Below are positions 22,706 through 31,782 of a stretch of 64,000 bases of DNA, piece by piece. The stretch is taken from contig CM061106.1 in assembly GCA_030770545.1 (NCBI GenBank), positions 13,524,501 to 13,588,500 of the forward strand, given 5' to 3'. How positions within the stretch are numbered: position 1 is the first letter of the stretch; each line of letters opens with the position of its first letter. The DNA is from Macropodus opercularis. Its lineage: Eukaryota > Chordata > Actinopteri > Anabantiformes > Osphronemidae. The notes beneath the pieces were generated by a model. That model was not told the DNA's origin. It worked only from the letters and a program-made list of their open reading frames with translations, and ran no database searches. A program made the position numbers and the translations under genes.

Positions 22706-24463
22706 ATGGGGAGCAGTTATGGTAAAGTTGGCTTGGAGCCACAGGGTCCCAGTGTGGATATCATGAGGAAGAAATATGGAGACGATAGTATCAGTTGTCT
22801 TTCTGTGTGGACAAAACAATATGGGTTCCCAGAGGGTGGTTCATTAAAAATTAATCAAATTGACATTTTGGGTGACAAACTGAAAGAAGACGAACAAAAG
22901 TTGAGAAAAAGAAAGATTTTGATGTCAAAAGATTTAGATAATGTGGAAAAGCATAGAAAATGCTGGCAACAATGGAAAGATGAAGCTGAAAGTAGAGAGA
23001 GGAAAAGATTGCAAAAGGAGATGACTACGGTTGAAAGTAGAACAGAGAATAATTCTGCACCCTGCAAACAGCCACCACCATACTGTCCCAGTGCGTCTTC
23101 TCTTTATCCGCAGATCACTGCGCTGAAGCTGGACCCGGACCTGGATTCCTGCCCGTCTGTCCTGCAACCGCAGCAACAGCAACAACAGCAACAACAGCAA
23201 CAACAGCAACAACAGCAACAACCAGACCTGTCTGTCCTGCAACTGCAACAACAACAACAACAACACATTCAAAGTCTGTCTGCCCTGCAACTATTACCAT
23301 TGCTGCAACCACAGCTGCTTCAAAGTCCTATGTTACCATCGCTACAACTACAGCAACTTCAAGGCCCGTTCACCTCACACCCTGCTCCTGATTCAACCAC
23401 AGAAGAAGAGCACGGAGCTGCAGGAGGAGCAGGTTCCACTGCAGACACAGGTGTGGACGGCCGACACTTCAGCCCGATTGCAAGAAGAACCAGACAGGCT
23501 AACACTGGTTCAGTTATAACCATGCCTATGGTGGAGGTTGCGGGGCCACAAGGAACACAGCTTGTGTTCCGCCCCTGGATGGACGATGATGTCAGAAATG
23601 CTGGACAGAATCTGCCCGATCCATATCTGTCTGGTACAGACTTTTCCGATGCCCTTGGTGATTTCTGCAGAGAGTTTCGCCCAACAGGTGCTGAAATCCG
23701 ACGGGTGCTGACATTCAAAGTCAAGCCAGGAGACATGTACAAACTTAACGAGCGTCTGCCAGATTCCCAAATCCGTAGTGTCGCACCAACATGGACTGAT
23801 GGGGCCAACGACCTGTACCGTGCTGCAGTAGAGAGACTGTGTGCGGGCATAAAACTTGCATTCCCTGTCAGAATGAACATTGGGAAGGTCACGAGCTGCA
23901 GACAACGAGACGGAGAATCGGTGGATGATTTCCTTCATCGCCTAAGGGAGGTATTCATCAGACACGGGGGAATGACGCCACCTGATCAGCCTGGCGATAA
24001 CCCCAGTGCCTGGGAAATGCACCTAACTGACTATTTCCTGAAAGGCCTTTTACCCGAAGTGGCAAAGCTGACCCGTCAGACCTGCATCGGTGCTGACACT
24101 GGAGCGAGATTGGAGGACGTTCGACGTCATGCAGACCATGCTTTCCAGCAACTGCTGCGACAGAAAGAAGAAAAGGAAAATAAAGACAGAAAAGAGTTAC
24201 ATCTGGCGGCTGTGACCATGTATCAGGCAGTCGCACAACAGAACCATGGTCGGGGAAGAGGTTACACCAGAGGAGGACGAGGTCGCGCAGGTCAAAAAGG
24301 ACATGGCAGAGGAAACGGACAATCAACAGCATGCTTTAAATGCGGTAAAGAAGGACATTGGGCTCGAAGCTGCCAATCTACTGAGGGACGGTGTCCCTAC
24401 TGCAAGGAAGAGGGACACAGACCAGCTGACTGTCCGCGGGATGTTTCTGCGGGGGCGGACTGA
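22706..24463 (+). CDS. gag: gag polyprotein, intact
   Basis: 585 residues with a good start context (ACCATGG). The N-terminus MGSSYG fits N-myristoylation. Residues about 45-110 are highly charged and coiled-coil-like. A PPPY late-domain motif is at 123-126. A glutamine tract of about 17 residues (CAA/CAG mix) follows near 155-172, then a second Q-rich stretch. The capsid-like segment occupies roughly 270-500. A GR-rich basic region precedes two CX2CX4HX4C zinc knuckles starting at C543 and C563. It ends with TGA at 24461-24463 followed by CGG, a context known to favour readthrough in some RNA viruses. No internal stops or frameshifts. Confidence 0.95.
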   Translation: MGSSYGKVGLEPQGPSVDIMRKKYGDDSISCLSVWTKQYGFPEGGSLKINQIDILGDKLKEDEQKLRKRKILMSKDLDNVEKHRKCWQQWKDEAESRERKRLQKEMTTVESRTENNSAPCKQPPPYCPSASSLYPQITALKLDPDLDSCPSVLQPQQQQQQQQQQQQQQQQQPDLSVLQLQQQQQQHIQSLSALQLLPLLQPQLLQSPMLPSLQLQQLQGPFTSHPAPDSTTEEEHGAAGGAGSTADTGVDGRHFSPIARRTRQANTGSVITMPMVEVAGPQGTQLVFRPWMDDDVRNAGQNLPDPYLSGTDFSDALGDFCREFRPTGAEIRRVLTFKVKPGDMYKLNERLPDSQIRSVAPTWTDGANDLYRAAVERLCAGIKLAFPVRMNIGKVTSCRQRDGESVDDFLHRLREVFIRHGGMTPPDQPGDNPSAWEMHLTDYFLKGLLPEVAKLTRQTCIGADTGARLEDVRRHADHAFQQLLRQKEEKENKDRKELHLAAVTMYQAVAQQNHGRGRGYTRGGRGRAGQKGHGRGNGQSTACFKCGKEGHWARSCQSTEGRCPYCKEEGHRPADCPRDVSAGAD

Positions 24464-24612
24464 CGGGTGTGGAGCCGGTCTGGGCCCGGTGACGGTGTAG
24501 CTGAGGCTGAGGAGGGAGGTGACTGCACTGACACACACACACACCGCAATGAAGACACGCTTACACCAACATCCACTGATGATGCTATTGCTGCCATTGC
24601 AATGAAGAACGC

Positions 24613-27600
24613 TTGCTATGCTTAACCTCAAATGCATCTACTAACTGCAATGAAGAACGCTTACCTTGCATAGATTCAGAAATGGTTTTACAGTGTTTGA
24701 TGAATTTAGAAAGTAGAATGAAAACACCACAAGGCACCTATGTGCACCTGACTGAACCACACATGCAATTTCCAGAAATGGTTTTAACGATTAATGGGGA
24801 GCAAATCACTTTTCTTGTAGACAGTGGAGCTACACGCTCTGTGATGACGTCTTCGTGCCTTAAAACTGCACCGAGAATGAGTGGGAATTATGTTTATAGT
24901 GTTGGGGCTTCGGGTGTAACAGTAAAAGAATATTTAACCAAACCTTTGACATGTCTTACTCCAGATGGTACCACATTCAAGCATGCTTTCATGTTTTCTG
25001 ATTTGTGCCCGATAAATTTGCTAGGGAGAGATCTAATGATAAAACTGGGCATTTCTCTGATTTCATCCCCAGAGGGATTGAAGGTCAGCACAGATGCAAA
25101 CACAGACCCAGAGGGAGTGTTTGTGCTCTGTGGAGTGAGTGATTTACTGTATGCGTATGAGTGTAAGCTGCAGCAGTCTGTCTTGTGTGAGCAGTTAATG
25201 TCTACAGCGCATGCGTTAGTTAACCCAGAAGAAACAGACTATATGGATCCAGAAGACTTACACTGCACCATTCATGTGTCACAGGGCTCAGATAAACAAT
25301 TCGAACAGCAATGGACGACTGCGTTGTCTGACAAATTGACCACAGGTTATCTGTACTGGACAGAGCATGACTGTGCTCTCTCTGTCACTCTTCCACCACA
25401 GCTGGACAAACTGTATGATGTGTTTTCCTCTGTACCACACATATCTCTCACCAAAAGCAGGTCTGCTGACTGGAGAGACTTGGGACGACTTGCGTTAAGA
25501 TGCAGACGTCTGACTGATTGGCAAAATACACCTGAGGAAACAGTTTCCTACTCACCCATTGGTAGAGTATACAGACAGTGTTTCACTTCTATCATACACA
25601 CAACTCGTGTGGTGATTCCATTTCCTCAATCTGAACATCACACATCTTGCCACACGTTGCTCACTGATACAGAGCTAACATCAACTCCTGCTTTAGCAGA
25701 AGTGCCAGACACACTGTGGGCCAGACACAAATACGATGTGGGCCTGATCCGTAACTGCGAACCAGTTGTGGTTACGCCAAAAACCACATACAGGCCATGT
25801 GCAAAACAATATCCACTCAGACAGGAGGCCATAGACGGCATAACTCCAGTCTTTAACTCACTGACAGAAGCAGGTGTTATCGTACCATGTGACTACAGCC
25901 CCTGCTGCTCACCTATCTTTCCTGTGAAGAAAGTCAGAGACAAAGGTCAACCCACGGAATGGAGATTTGTGCAGGATCTACAGGCAGTAAATGCTGCAGT
26001 TCAACCCAGAGCCAATAATGTGCCTAATCCTTACACTTTGTTATCACAGGTTCCTCCTGATGCTAAATGGTTTTCCGTCGTTGACTTGTCAAATGCTTTC
26101 TTCAGTGTCCCTGTTCATCCAGACAGTCAGTTCTGGTTTGCTTTCCAGTTCAAAGGTCGCATGTGGACATGGACCAGACTTTGCCAGGGGTATGTGGAGT
26201 CCCCCACAATTTTTAATGAGGCACTGAGACGCAGTCTCGAACATCTTTCTCTCATGCCAGGAAGTGCTTTGTTGCAATATGTGGATGATATCATTATCTG
26301 CAGCCCCACAAAGGACCAGTGTGAAAGAGACACAGTGGCTTTGTTGAAACACCTGGCGGCTGAAGGCCACAAAGTTAGTTTGCCTAAACTACAGTTCGTC
26401 CAAGAGGAAGTAACTTTCTTGGGACATGTTATCACAGCAGCTGGCAAATCTCTCTCTCCTAAAAGGATCGAAGCTATTCAGACCATTCCAAGGCCGCTCA
26501 CCAAACGACAGATGATGTCTTTTCTTGGAATGTGTTCATATTGTCGAAACTTTATTCCTAATTATGCTGTTCTTGAAGCACCTCTGAGTGAACTCATTCA
26601 TGGAAAATCACTGCAATCTCATGACAAAGTTCACTGGACTCCTGAGGCAGAGACAGCTTTTGTGAACTTAAAGCTTACTTTACAGACTGCACCAACTTTG
26701 GGTCTTCCTGATCCTACCCAACCGTTTGTTCAGATGGTGGATGAAAAAGACAGGTGCATGGTGTCTGTCCTGCTACAAAAACATGGTGGGAAATTAAGAC
26801 CAGTAGCTTATTTCTCTGCTAAACTTGATCCTGTGGCAGCCGGACTCCCTCGCTGCCTGAGAGCGGTGGCAGCCGCTGAAAAGGCCGTGTTGGCCTCCAG
26901 AGACATCGTTGGATATTCTGATCTTGTGTTGATGGTTCCTCATTCTGTTTCTCTAATTCTGCTTGAACAGAAAACATCTCATTTGTCGGCCGCTCGCTGG
27001 TTACGGTACCACACAGTCCTGTTGGACATGCCTAACATTACAGTTAAACGTTGCACTATCCTGAATCCAGCTACTTTGCTGCCAACCCCTGACGATGGTG
27101 AACCTCATGACTGTGTTGCTTCTCTTCAGCAGGTGTGTTCACCAAGACCTGACCTACAGGAGACTCCTTTGACTAACCCTGATCTTGTGCTTTTCACAGA
27201 TGGCTCTGCTTCCAGGGACCCTGATACTGGTGCTCCTCGTGTGGGCTATGCAGTTTGCACAGAGCATGACGTTCTCCAGTCCGGCCCCCTTCCATCTCAC
27301 CTCTCTGCACAAGTGGCAGAACTGGTAGCACTCACTGAAGCTTGCAAATTGGCAAAAGACAAAACTGTCACTATTTGGGTTGATTCTAAATACGCTTTCA
27401 GTGTAACACATGACTTTGGAACTCTTTGGAAACACAAAAACTTCCTTAAATCAGATGGACAGCCCATTTCACATCGGGACAAGGTGTCTGACCTCTTAGA
27501 GGCTATCCTTTTACCTAAACACGTTGCTGTCTGCAAGTGCACTGCTCATACGACGGGAACTGACTCTGTGTCCTCAGGTAACCGAAGGGCAGACGCAGCT

Positions 27601-28842
27601 GCTAAGGCAGCCTCACTTCTACCCCTCCCTCTTACAGCTGTTTCCATCACCTCCTCTGTTCCACCTGACTCTCTCTCTGCACTTCAATCTTTTTCAACTC
27701 CACAGGAACGGACTCAGTGGAAGACGTGTGGAGCTGAGTTCCGTGATGCTGTGTGGTGGGGACCTGATGGTAAACCGTGTTTGCCTAAACACTTTTTTCC
27801 TCATTTTGCTAAGTTGACACATGGCTTGGATCATGTGTCAAAGGGAGGGATGGTGAAAGCGTTAACTCAGCACTGGTTTACAAAAGGGTTTTGCATTTAT
27901 GCACAGAAATTCTGCCAAGCGTGCATGATCTGTAATACACACAACACAGGTCGTAAGCAACACCAACCGTTAGCAGCTCATCCACAGCCGACCAGACCAT
28001 TTGAACACATAATGATGGATTTCATTGAACTCACTCCATGTCAGGGAAAGAAGTATTGTCTCACCATTGTAGACATGTGGTCTAAATGGATTGAAGTGTT
28101 TCCAGCAAAACATGCCTCTAGTGGCACAGTGGGCAAGGCTTTGCTAACTGAGATACTTCCCCGATGGGGCATTCCAGAGAGAATTTCCAGTGACAATGGA
28201 TCACATTTTGTGAATGAAGCTATTGACCAAATAGGTTCCTTTTTAGGCACCGACATAAGAAGACACTGTGCGTACCATCCTGCCAGTGGAGGGGCTATAG
28301 AGCGAGAAAATGGTAGCCTGAAACGCAAACTGGCTAAATGTTGTGCTGAGACAGGACTCACATGGATACAAGCATTACCAGTGGTGATGATGTACATGAG
28401 AATGAGACAAAGGTGTAGGGGGAATCTAAGTCCTTTTGAAATCCTGTTTGGAAAGCCCCCACACATGGGACTACATCCCACTGAGAGGCCGTTACCATCC
28501 ACTTCACTTTGTGAAGATGACATGTTACAGTACTGTAAGTCTTTGTCTGCCGTTCTCTCTCAGATCTCTCAGCAGGTGACAGCAGCTTTACCAGTTCCAG
28601 CACAAGGGCCACTACACTCTCTGGAACCAGGTGACTGGATTGTGGTACGAGAACATCGCCCTAAACACTGGAAGGCACGCAAGTGGGTTGGACCCTTCCA
28701 GGTGCTACTGACTACGCATACAGCAGTGAAGGTCGCAGAGAGGGCGACGTGGATCCATGCGAGCCACTGCAGGAAGGTGCCGGAGCCAGTAGATGACTTC
28801 TCACCAGCTGTCTACCAGCACGAGGGCTCGGATCAGCAGTAA
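24613..28842 (+). CDS. pol: pro-pol polyprotein, intact
   Basis: The frame is open from 24583; the stated start is a TTG chosen as first candidate, and true entry is unknown. Numbering from it: protease LVDSGATRSVM with D70; reverse transcriptase with YVDD at 556-559; RNase H TDGSA with D863; integrase zinc-binding H1070/H1074 followed by CQACMIC; integrase core D1136, D1194 and E1230, a correct D,D-35-E; C-terminal GPFQV and WIHASHCRKV, a GPY/F-type module. All catalytic residues I can check are present. It lies in the -1 frame relative to gag, which is unusual and is treated as a finding. The frame ends at 28842. Confidence 0.95.
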   Translation: MLCLTSNASTNCNEERLPCIDSEMVLQCLMNLESRMKTPQGTYVHLTEPHMQFPEMVLTINGEQITFLVDSGATRSVMTSSCLKTAPRMSGNYVYSVGASGVTVKEYLTKPLTCLTPDGTTFKHAFMFSDLCPINLLGRDLMIKLGISLISSPEGLKVSTDANTDPEGVFVLCGVSDLLYAYECKLQQSVLCEQLMSTAHALVNPEETDYMDPEDLHCTIHVSQGSDKQFEQQWTTALSDKLTTGYLYWTEHDCALSVTLPPQLDKLYDVFSSVPHISLTKSRSADWRDLGRLALRCRRLTDWQNTPEETVSYSPIGRVYRQCFTSIIHTTRVVIPFPQSEHHTSCHTLLTDTELTSTPALAEVPDTLWARHKYDVGLIRNCEPVVVTPKTTYRPCAKQYPLRQEAIDGITPVFNSLTEAGVIVPCDYSPCCSPIFPVKKVRDKGQPTEWRFVQDLQAVNAAVQPRANNVPNPYTLLSQVPPDAKWFSVVDLSNAFFSVPVHPDSQFWFAFQFKGRMWTWTRLCQGYVESPTIFNEALRRSLEHLSLMPGSALLQYVDDIIICSPTKDQCERDTVALLKHLAAEGHKVSLPKLQFVQEEVTFLGHVITAAGKSLSPKRIEAIQTIPRPLTKRQMMSFLGMCSYCRNFIPNYAVLEAPLSELIHGKSLQSHDKVHWTPEAETAFVNLKLTLQTAPTLGLPDPTQPFVQMVDEKDRCMVSVLLQKHGGKLRPVAYFSAKLDPVAAGLPRCLRAVAAAEKAVLASRDIVGYSDLVLMVPHSVSLILLEQKTSHLSAARWLRYHTVLLDMPNITVKRCTILNPATLLPTPDDGEPHDCVASLQQVCSPRPDLQETPLTNPDLVLFTDGSASRDPDTGAPRVGYAVCTEHDVLQSGPLPSHLSAQVAELVALTEACKLAKDKTVTIWVDSKYAFSVTHDFGTLWKHKNFLKSDGQPISHRDKVSDLLEAILLPKHVAVCKCTAHTTGTDSVSSGNRRADAAAKAASLLPLPLTAVSITSSVPPDSLSALQSFSTPQERTQWKTCGAEFRDAVWWGPDGKPCLPKHFFPHFAKLTHGLDHVSKGGMVKALTQHWFTKGFCIYAQKFCQACMICNTHNTGRKQHQPLAAHPQPTRPFEHIMMDFIELTPCQGKKYCLTIVDMWSKWIEVFPAKHASSGTVGKALLTEILPRWGIPERISSDNGSHFVNEAIDQIGSFLGTDIRRHCAYHPASGGAIERENGSLKRKLAKCCAETGLTWIQALPVVMMYMRMRQRCRGNLSPFEILFGKPPHMGLHPTERPLPSTSLCEDDMLQYCKSLSAVLSQISQQVTAALPVPAQGPLHSLEPGDWIVVREHRPKHWKARKWVGPFQVLLTTHTAVKVAERATWIHASHCRKVPEPVDDFSPAVYQHEGSDQQ

Positions 28843-29327
28843 CACCCTTGTTCTACGAGGGGCGGCGTTGACCAGCACAGTGGGAGAGACACGTTGAGTG
28901 TTCTCCACTGCACCGGTGAATACACTTTAGCATAGCACATACTGCGCACACACTGAGAATACAAATACACAGTGGTATACCACCTACGAGGGATTTCAAC
29001 GCTACACATCTGTACAGTGCAGTAGTGTCTCTAGTGACAAAGGGGAGGGAAACCTAACGGTGACAACAACTCCCTATGACACTATAAAGACCAGTTGCTC
29101 GGGTGAACTCCATACAAACTGGTTGGCTATTGCACTGACATCGTGGACCAGGACAGGACATTGCCATAACATCAGCATCTTGATTGGATCCGCTTGGACC
29201 AAGTACTGACGCAACAACAGAGAACTGTGAGAGACATTGTGTGAACTGTGGGACTTTGCTTAATAAGTCTCAGTTATAACCTTGCTAATCCTTTGTTTGT
29301 TACTAAAATTCTACATAAAGCCTTAAG
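28843..29327 (+). other. pol-env spacer of the provirus
   Basis: A 485-bp noncoding gap, long for a class I retrovirus, where env often overlaps pol. It probably holds the env splice acceptor (pyrimidine-rich stretch and AAGTCTCAG near 29262-29271). Most of it recurs alone at 10930-11250. Confidence 0.7.
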
Positions 29328-30983
29328 ATGAACAGAGAACCGTGGTATAGGTGGCCAGGTTTCTGTGGACTGAGACGATCTCTTGCTGCCCTCACTGTGG
29401 TAACAGTAATTATCTTTATAATCATTTGGAGTTTAACTCCACCTGAGCCACAGAAAAATCATACACATTCCACCAGAGCTGTGTTAGATGAGGAAGCATG
29501 GAAACAGGCACAAGCGTACTTGAAAGAGAATCCAACAAACAACCTATGGCTGGCCTACACTAATTACACCTCACGAACCATCACTGAAGACACATGCCTG
29601 GCTTGCGCAGCAGCAAGACCCACTTTGATGGCAGTGCCAATGCCCTTTAATAGCAGCAATTGCTATATTGAAATAGAAGAAACTAACAGAGGTACCAACT
29701 GTGGAAATCGCCCTGTGAACAAAATAAGGTGCCATACTGAGTGTAAAATGACAGTTGTACATGCATTGGGACAAGATTTGAGATATCCCAACAGGAACGG
29801 TTCTGATTACTTAGTGGCAGACAATATAAGGATTATGAAAGACCCCCAAGAAGCCCCGACATTGTTTACGATGTGTAAAACATGCCAATTTGAATGTTTC
29901 CACAATGATCGAAAGGGTGGCATCGCTGTAGGTGAATTTCCTAACTGCAATGTGACCTGGAACGTGACTAATCATGTGCCTGCTGTGCCAATAGGTAACT
30001 TCACATATCTGGGTGGGGACAAATATGACGTTAATGGTATCCTTAGGATGTCTCCACGAGAAGAACACTTTACTCACCAAGACAAACGCTTATCAGACAT
30101 ATGGTGGATGTGTGGAGAACGCCCTATGCAAACACTTCCATACAATTGGACTGGGACCTGTACACAGGTAATGTTTGTCACTGACGGAGTTCACATTCTG
30201 GCTCCCACTAAAACCCCAACTAGAAACAAACGACATGCTCCTGGTGGATCCTTTGATTCTAGAGTATATATTGATGGAATTGGCGTACCCAGAGGGGTTC
30301 CAGACGAATTTAAGGCTAGGGATCAGATAGCAGGTGGATGGGCACATGCCATTCCACTGATAGGGACCATTGTTGAATCGGCAAAGAATACTGAATGGAT
30401 CAACTATATCTATTACAATCAGCAGAGATTCATCAACATGACCCATGATGGCATGAAAGGCCTGGCAGAACAATTGGCACCTACATCCCTAATGGCCTGG
30501 CAAACCCGAATGGGAGTCGACATGTTACTGGCAGAGAAAGGAGGGTTATGTGTTATGTTTGGAGACACTTGTTGCACCTTTATCCCGAACAACACTGCTC
30601 CAGATGGCACAGTGACCAGAGCTTTGGACGGACTAAGAGCCCTCAGAGATGAGTTAGCAGAAAACTCAGGAGTAAATTCACCCATTTGGGCCTGGATGGA
30701 TTCTGTGTTTGGGAAATGGAAAAGTTTTATCATGTCAATTGTTGTGTCCCTTATTGCAGCAGCCGGGATGCTTGGTTTGTGTGGGTGTTGCATAATACCG
30801 TGTGCCAGAGGGTTAATTATGAGAGCGACGGAGACAGCTTTGACCCATCAGATGTTACAGTACATGCCTGCACCTGTGACTGATGACTGTGTTTCAGGTT
30901 CGTTCTCTTGGGACAAGGAACTTTGTGAACTTTTATCTGACACTAGCGATGACTCTGATGAAGAAAAAGCTGATTATGTGTAA
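29328..30983 (+). CDS. env: env glycoprotein, intact
   Basis: 551 residues. A hydrophobic leader lies at about residues 18-37 behind a short basic head, so it acts as a signal or signal-anchor. Several N-glycosylation sequons are seen in the surface part (NYTS, NSSN, NGSD, NFTY, NWTG). A furin-type site RNKR ends at residue 302, dividing about 302 residues of surface subunit from 249 of transmembrane subunit. The transmembrane subunit has an immunosuppressive-domain-like segment (AWQTRMGVDMLLAEKGG) and CX6CC (C408, C415, C416), the gamma-type covalent linkage motif. A membrane anchor lies near 465-490, with a cytoplasmic tail of about 60 residues rich in acidic and serine residues. No stops or frameshifts. 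It resembles Env proteins often annotated in percomorph fish genomes. Confidence 0.95.
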   Translation: MNREPWYRWPGFCGLRRSLAALTVVTVIIFIIIWSLTPPEPQKNHTHSTRAVLDEEAWKQAQAYLKENPTNNLWLAYTNYTSRTITEDTCLACAAARPTLMAVPMPFNSSNCYIEIEETNRGTNCGNRPVNKIRCHTECKMTVVHALGQDLRYPNRNGSDYLVADNIRIMKDPQEAPTLFTMCKTCQFECFHNDRKGGIAVGEFPNCNVTWNVTNHVPAVPIGNFTYLGGDKYDVNGILRMSPREEHFTHQDKRLSDIWWMCGERPMQTLPYNWTGTCTQVMFVTDGVHILAPTKTPTRNKRHAPGGSFDSRVYIDGIGVPRGVPDEFKARDQIAGGWAHAIPLIGTIVESAKNTEWINYIYYNQQRFINMTHDGMKGLAEQLAPTSLMAWQTRMGVDMLLAEKGGLCVMFGDTCCTFIPNNTAPDGTVTRALDGLRALRDELAENSGVNSPIWAWMDSVFGKWKSFIMSIVVSLIAAAGMLGLCGCCIIPCARGLIMRATETALTHQMLQYMPAPVTDDCVSGSFSWDKELCELLSDTSDDSDEEKADYV

Positions 30984-31203
30984 ATGATACTGTGTTCATT
31001 TTAATCACTTTTGTTCACTGTAACAGATTTTAGTTCTGTCACATTCTTTTGCTAAGCGTTATCATCAGAGGTGCTTCCACCTCGCAAAAACAGCTCTTGC
31101 ATTTTTCTGTGAACAGTTTATGATGGTAGCTAAACAAAGCCTTTGTGAATTTAGCTATACTGATGTTTCTTTGTTCACTTTGTGTGTTGATTAATTAATA
31201 ATC

Positions 31204-31215
31204 AAAAGGGAGGGA
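31204..31215 (+). promoter_or_regulatory. Polypurine tract
   Basis: AAAAGGGAGGGA directly precedes the 3' LTR with one intervening T; this is the expected plus-strand primer. Confidence 0.85.
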
Positions 31216-31216
31216 T

Positions 31217-31782
31217 TGTAATGGAAATTTTATTATATGGGTATTTTCACTTATGACAGAACTGTGATTCATATTACTTGATATATTCTCATATGTATCT
31301 GTACTAAGCAAAGTAATCATAGAATGAATTATATACCTGCTTACAGAAATATTTCAGAATAGTGAGCCTTCTCTTTCCCATGGGAAAGGGAGCTAGGGAG
31401 ATACTGTTTAGTTATAATTGTTTTTGCTGTATGGACCATGGCCATGAGAGCATGGCAGAAGAACTTTGATGTACTTTGTTTCTGTTACACTTTCCACCTG
31501 GCGCAGGGCAGTGACTGACCCTGAGTTGTGGGCTGATAAGACTCTTGTGGACTGTTTTTGTTTGAGACTGAGCTAATGAGAAGATACATCTTTACTCCCT
31601 CGCAACGAAAGAGGTATTTAGGTAGGCACGGAGGTAGATGACTTCAGAACTACACTCAGGCAGGACAGTTTTGCACTGACTCTGTGTACTTCTCTTCTTG
31701 CAAGAATTAAAGACACCAGAAAGACAACTTTGATTGGTTTTTGATTCATTCACCAGGTTCCTAACAGGTTTTTGCCTCCACA
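31217..31782 (+). repeat. 3' LTR
   Basis: 566 bp, same boundaries as the 5' LTR and 6 substitutions from it. Confidence 0.95.

Larger units (their letters stand above)
21741..31782 (+). mobile_element. Full-length class I endogenous retrovirus
   Basis: A 10.0-kb provirus: LTR, primer site, leader, gag, pro-pol, env, polypurine tract, LTR. Both LTRs are 566 bp, begin TG and end CA, and differ at 6 sites by my alignment (about 1.1%), which implies a recent insertion. Gamma-type features are a PPPY late motif, a GPF motif after the integrase, and an Env with CX6CC; the two Gag zinc knuckles are less gamma-like. The flanks (CGGAC left, GTCAT right) show no target-site duplication. A solo LTR of the same family is at 57573-58093. 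Confidence 0.97.

Noticed and set aside
30093..30473. Antisense frames inside env and pol
   Set aside because: Shadows of intact sense frames, with no independent evidence.
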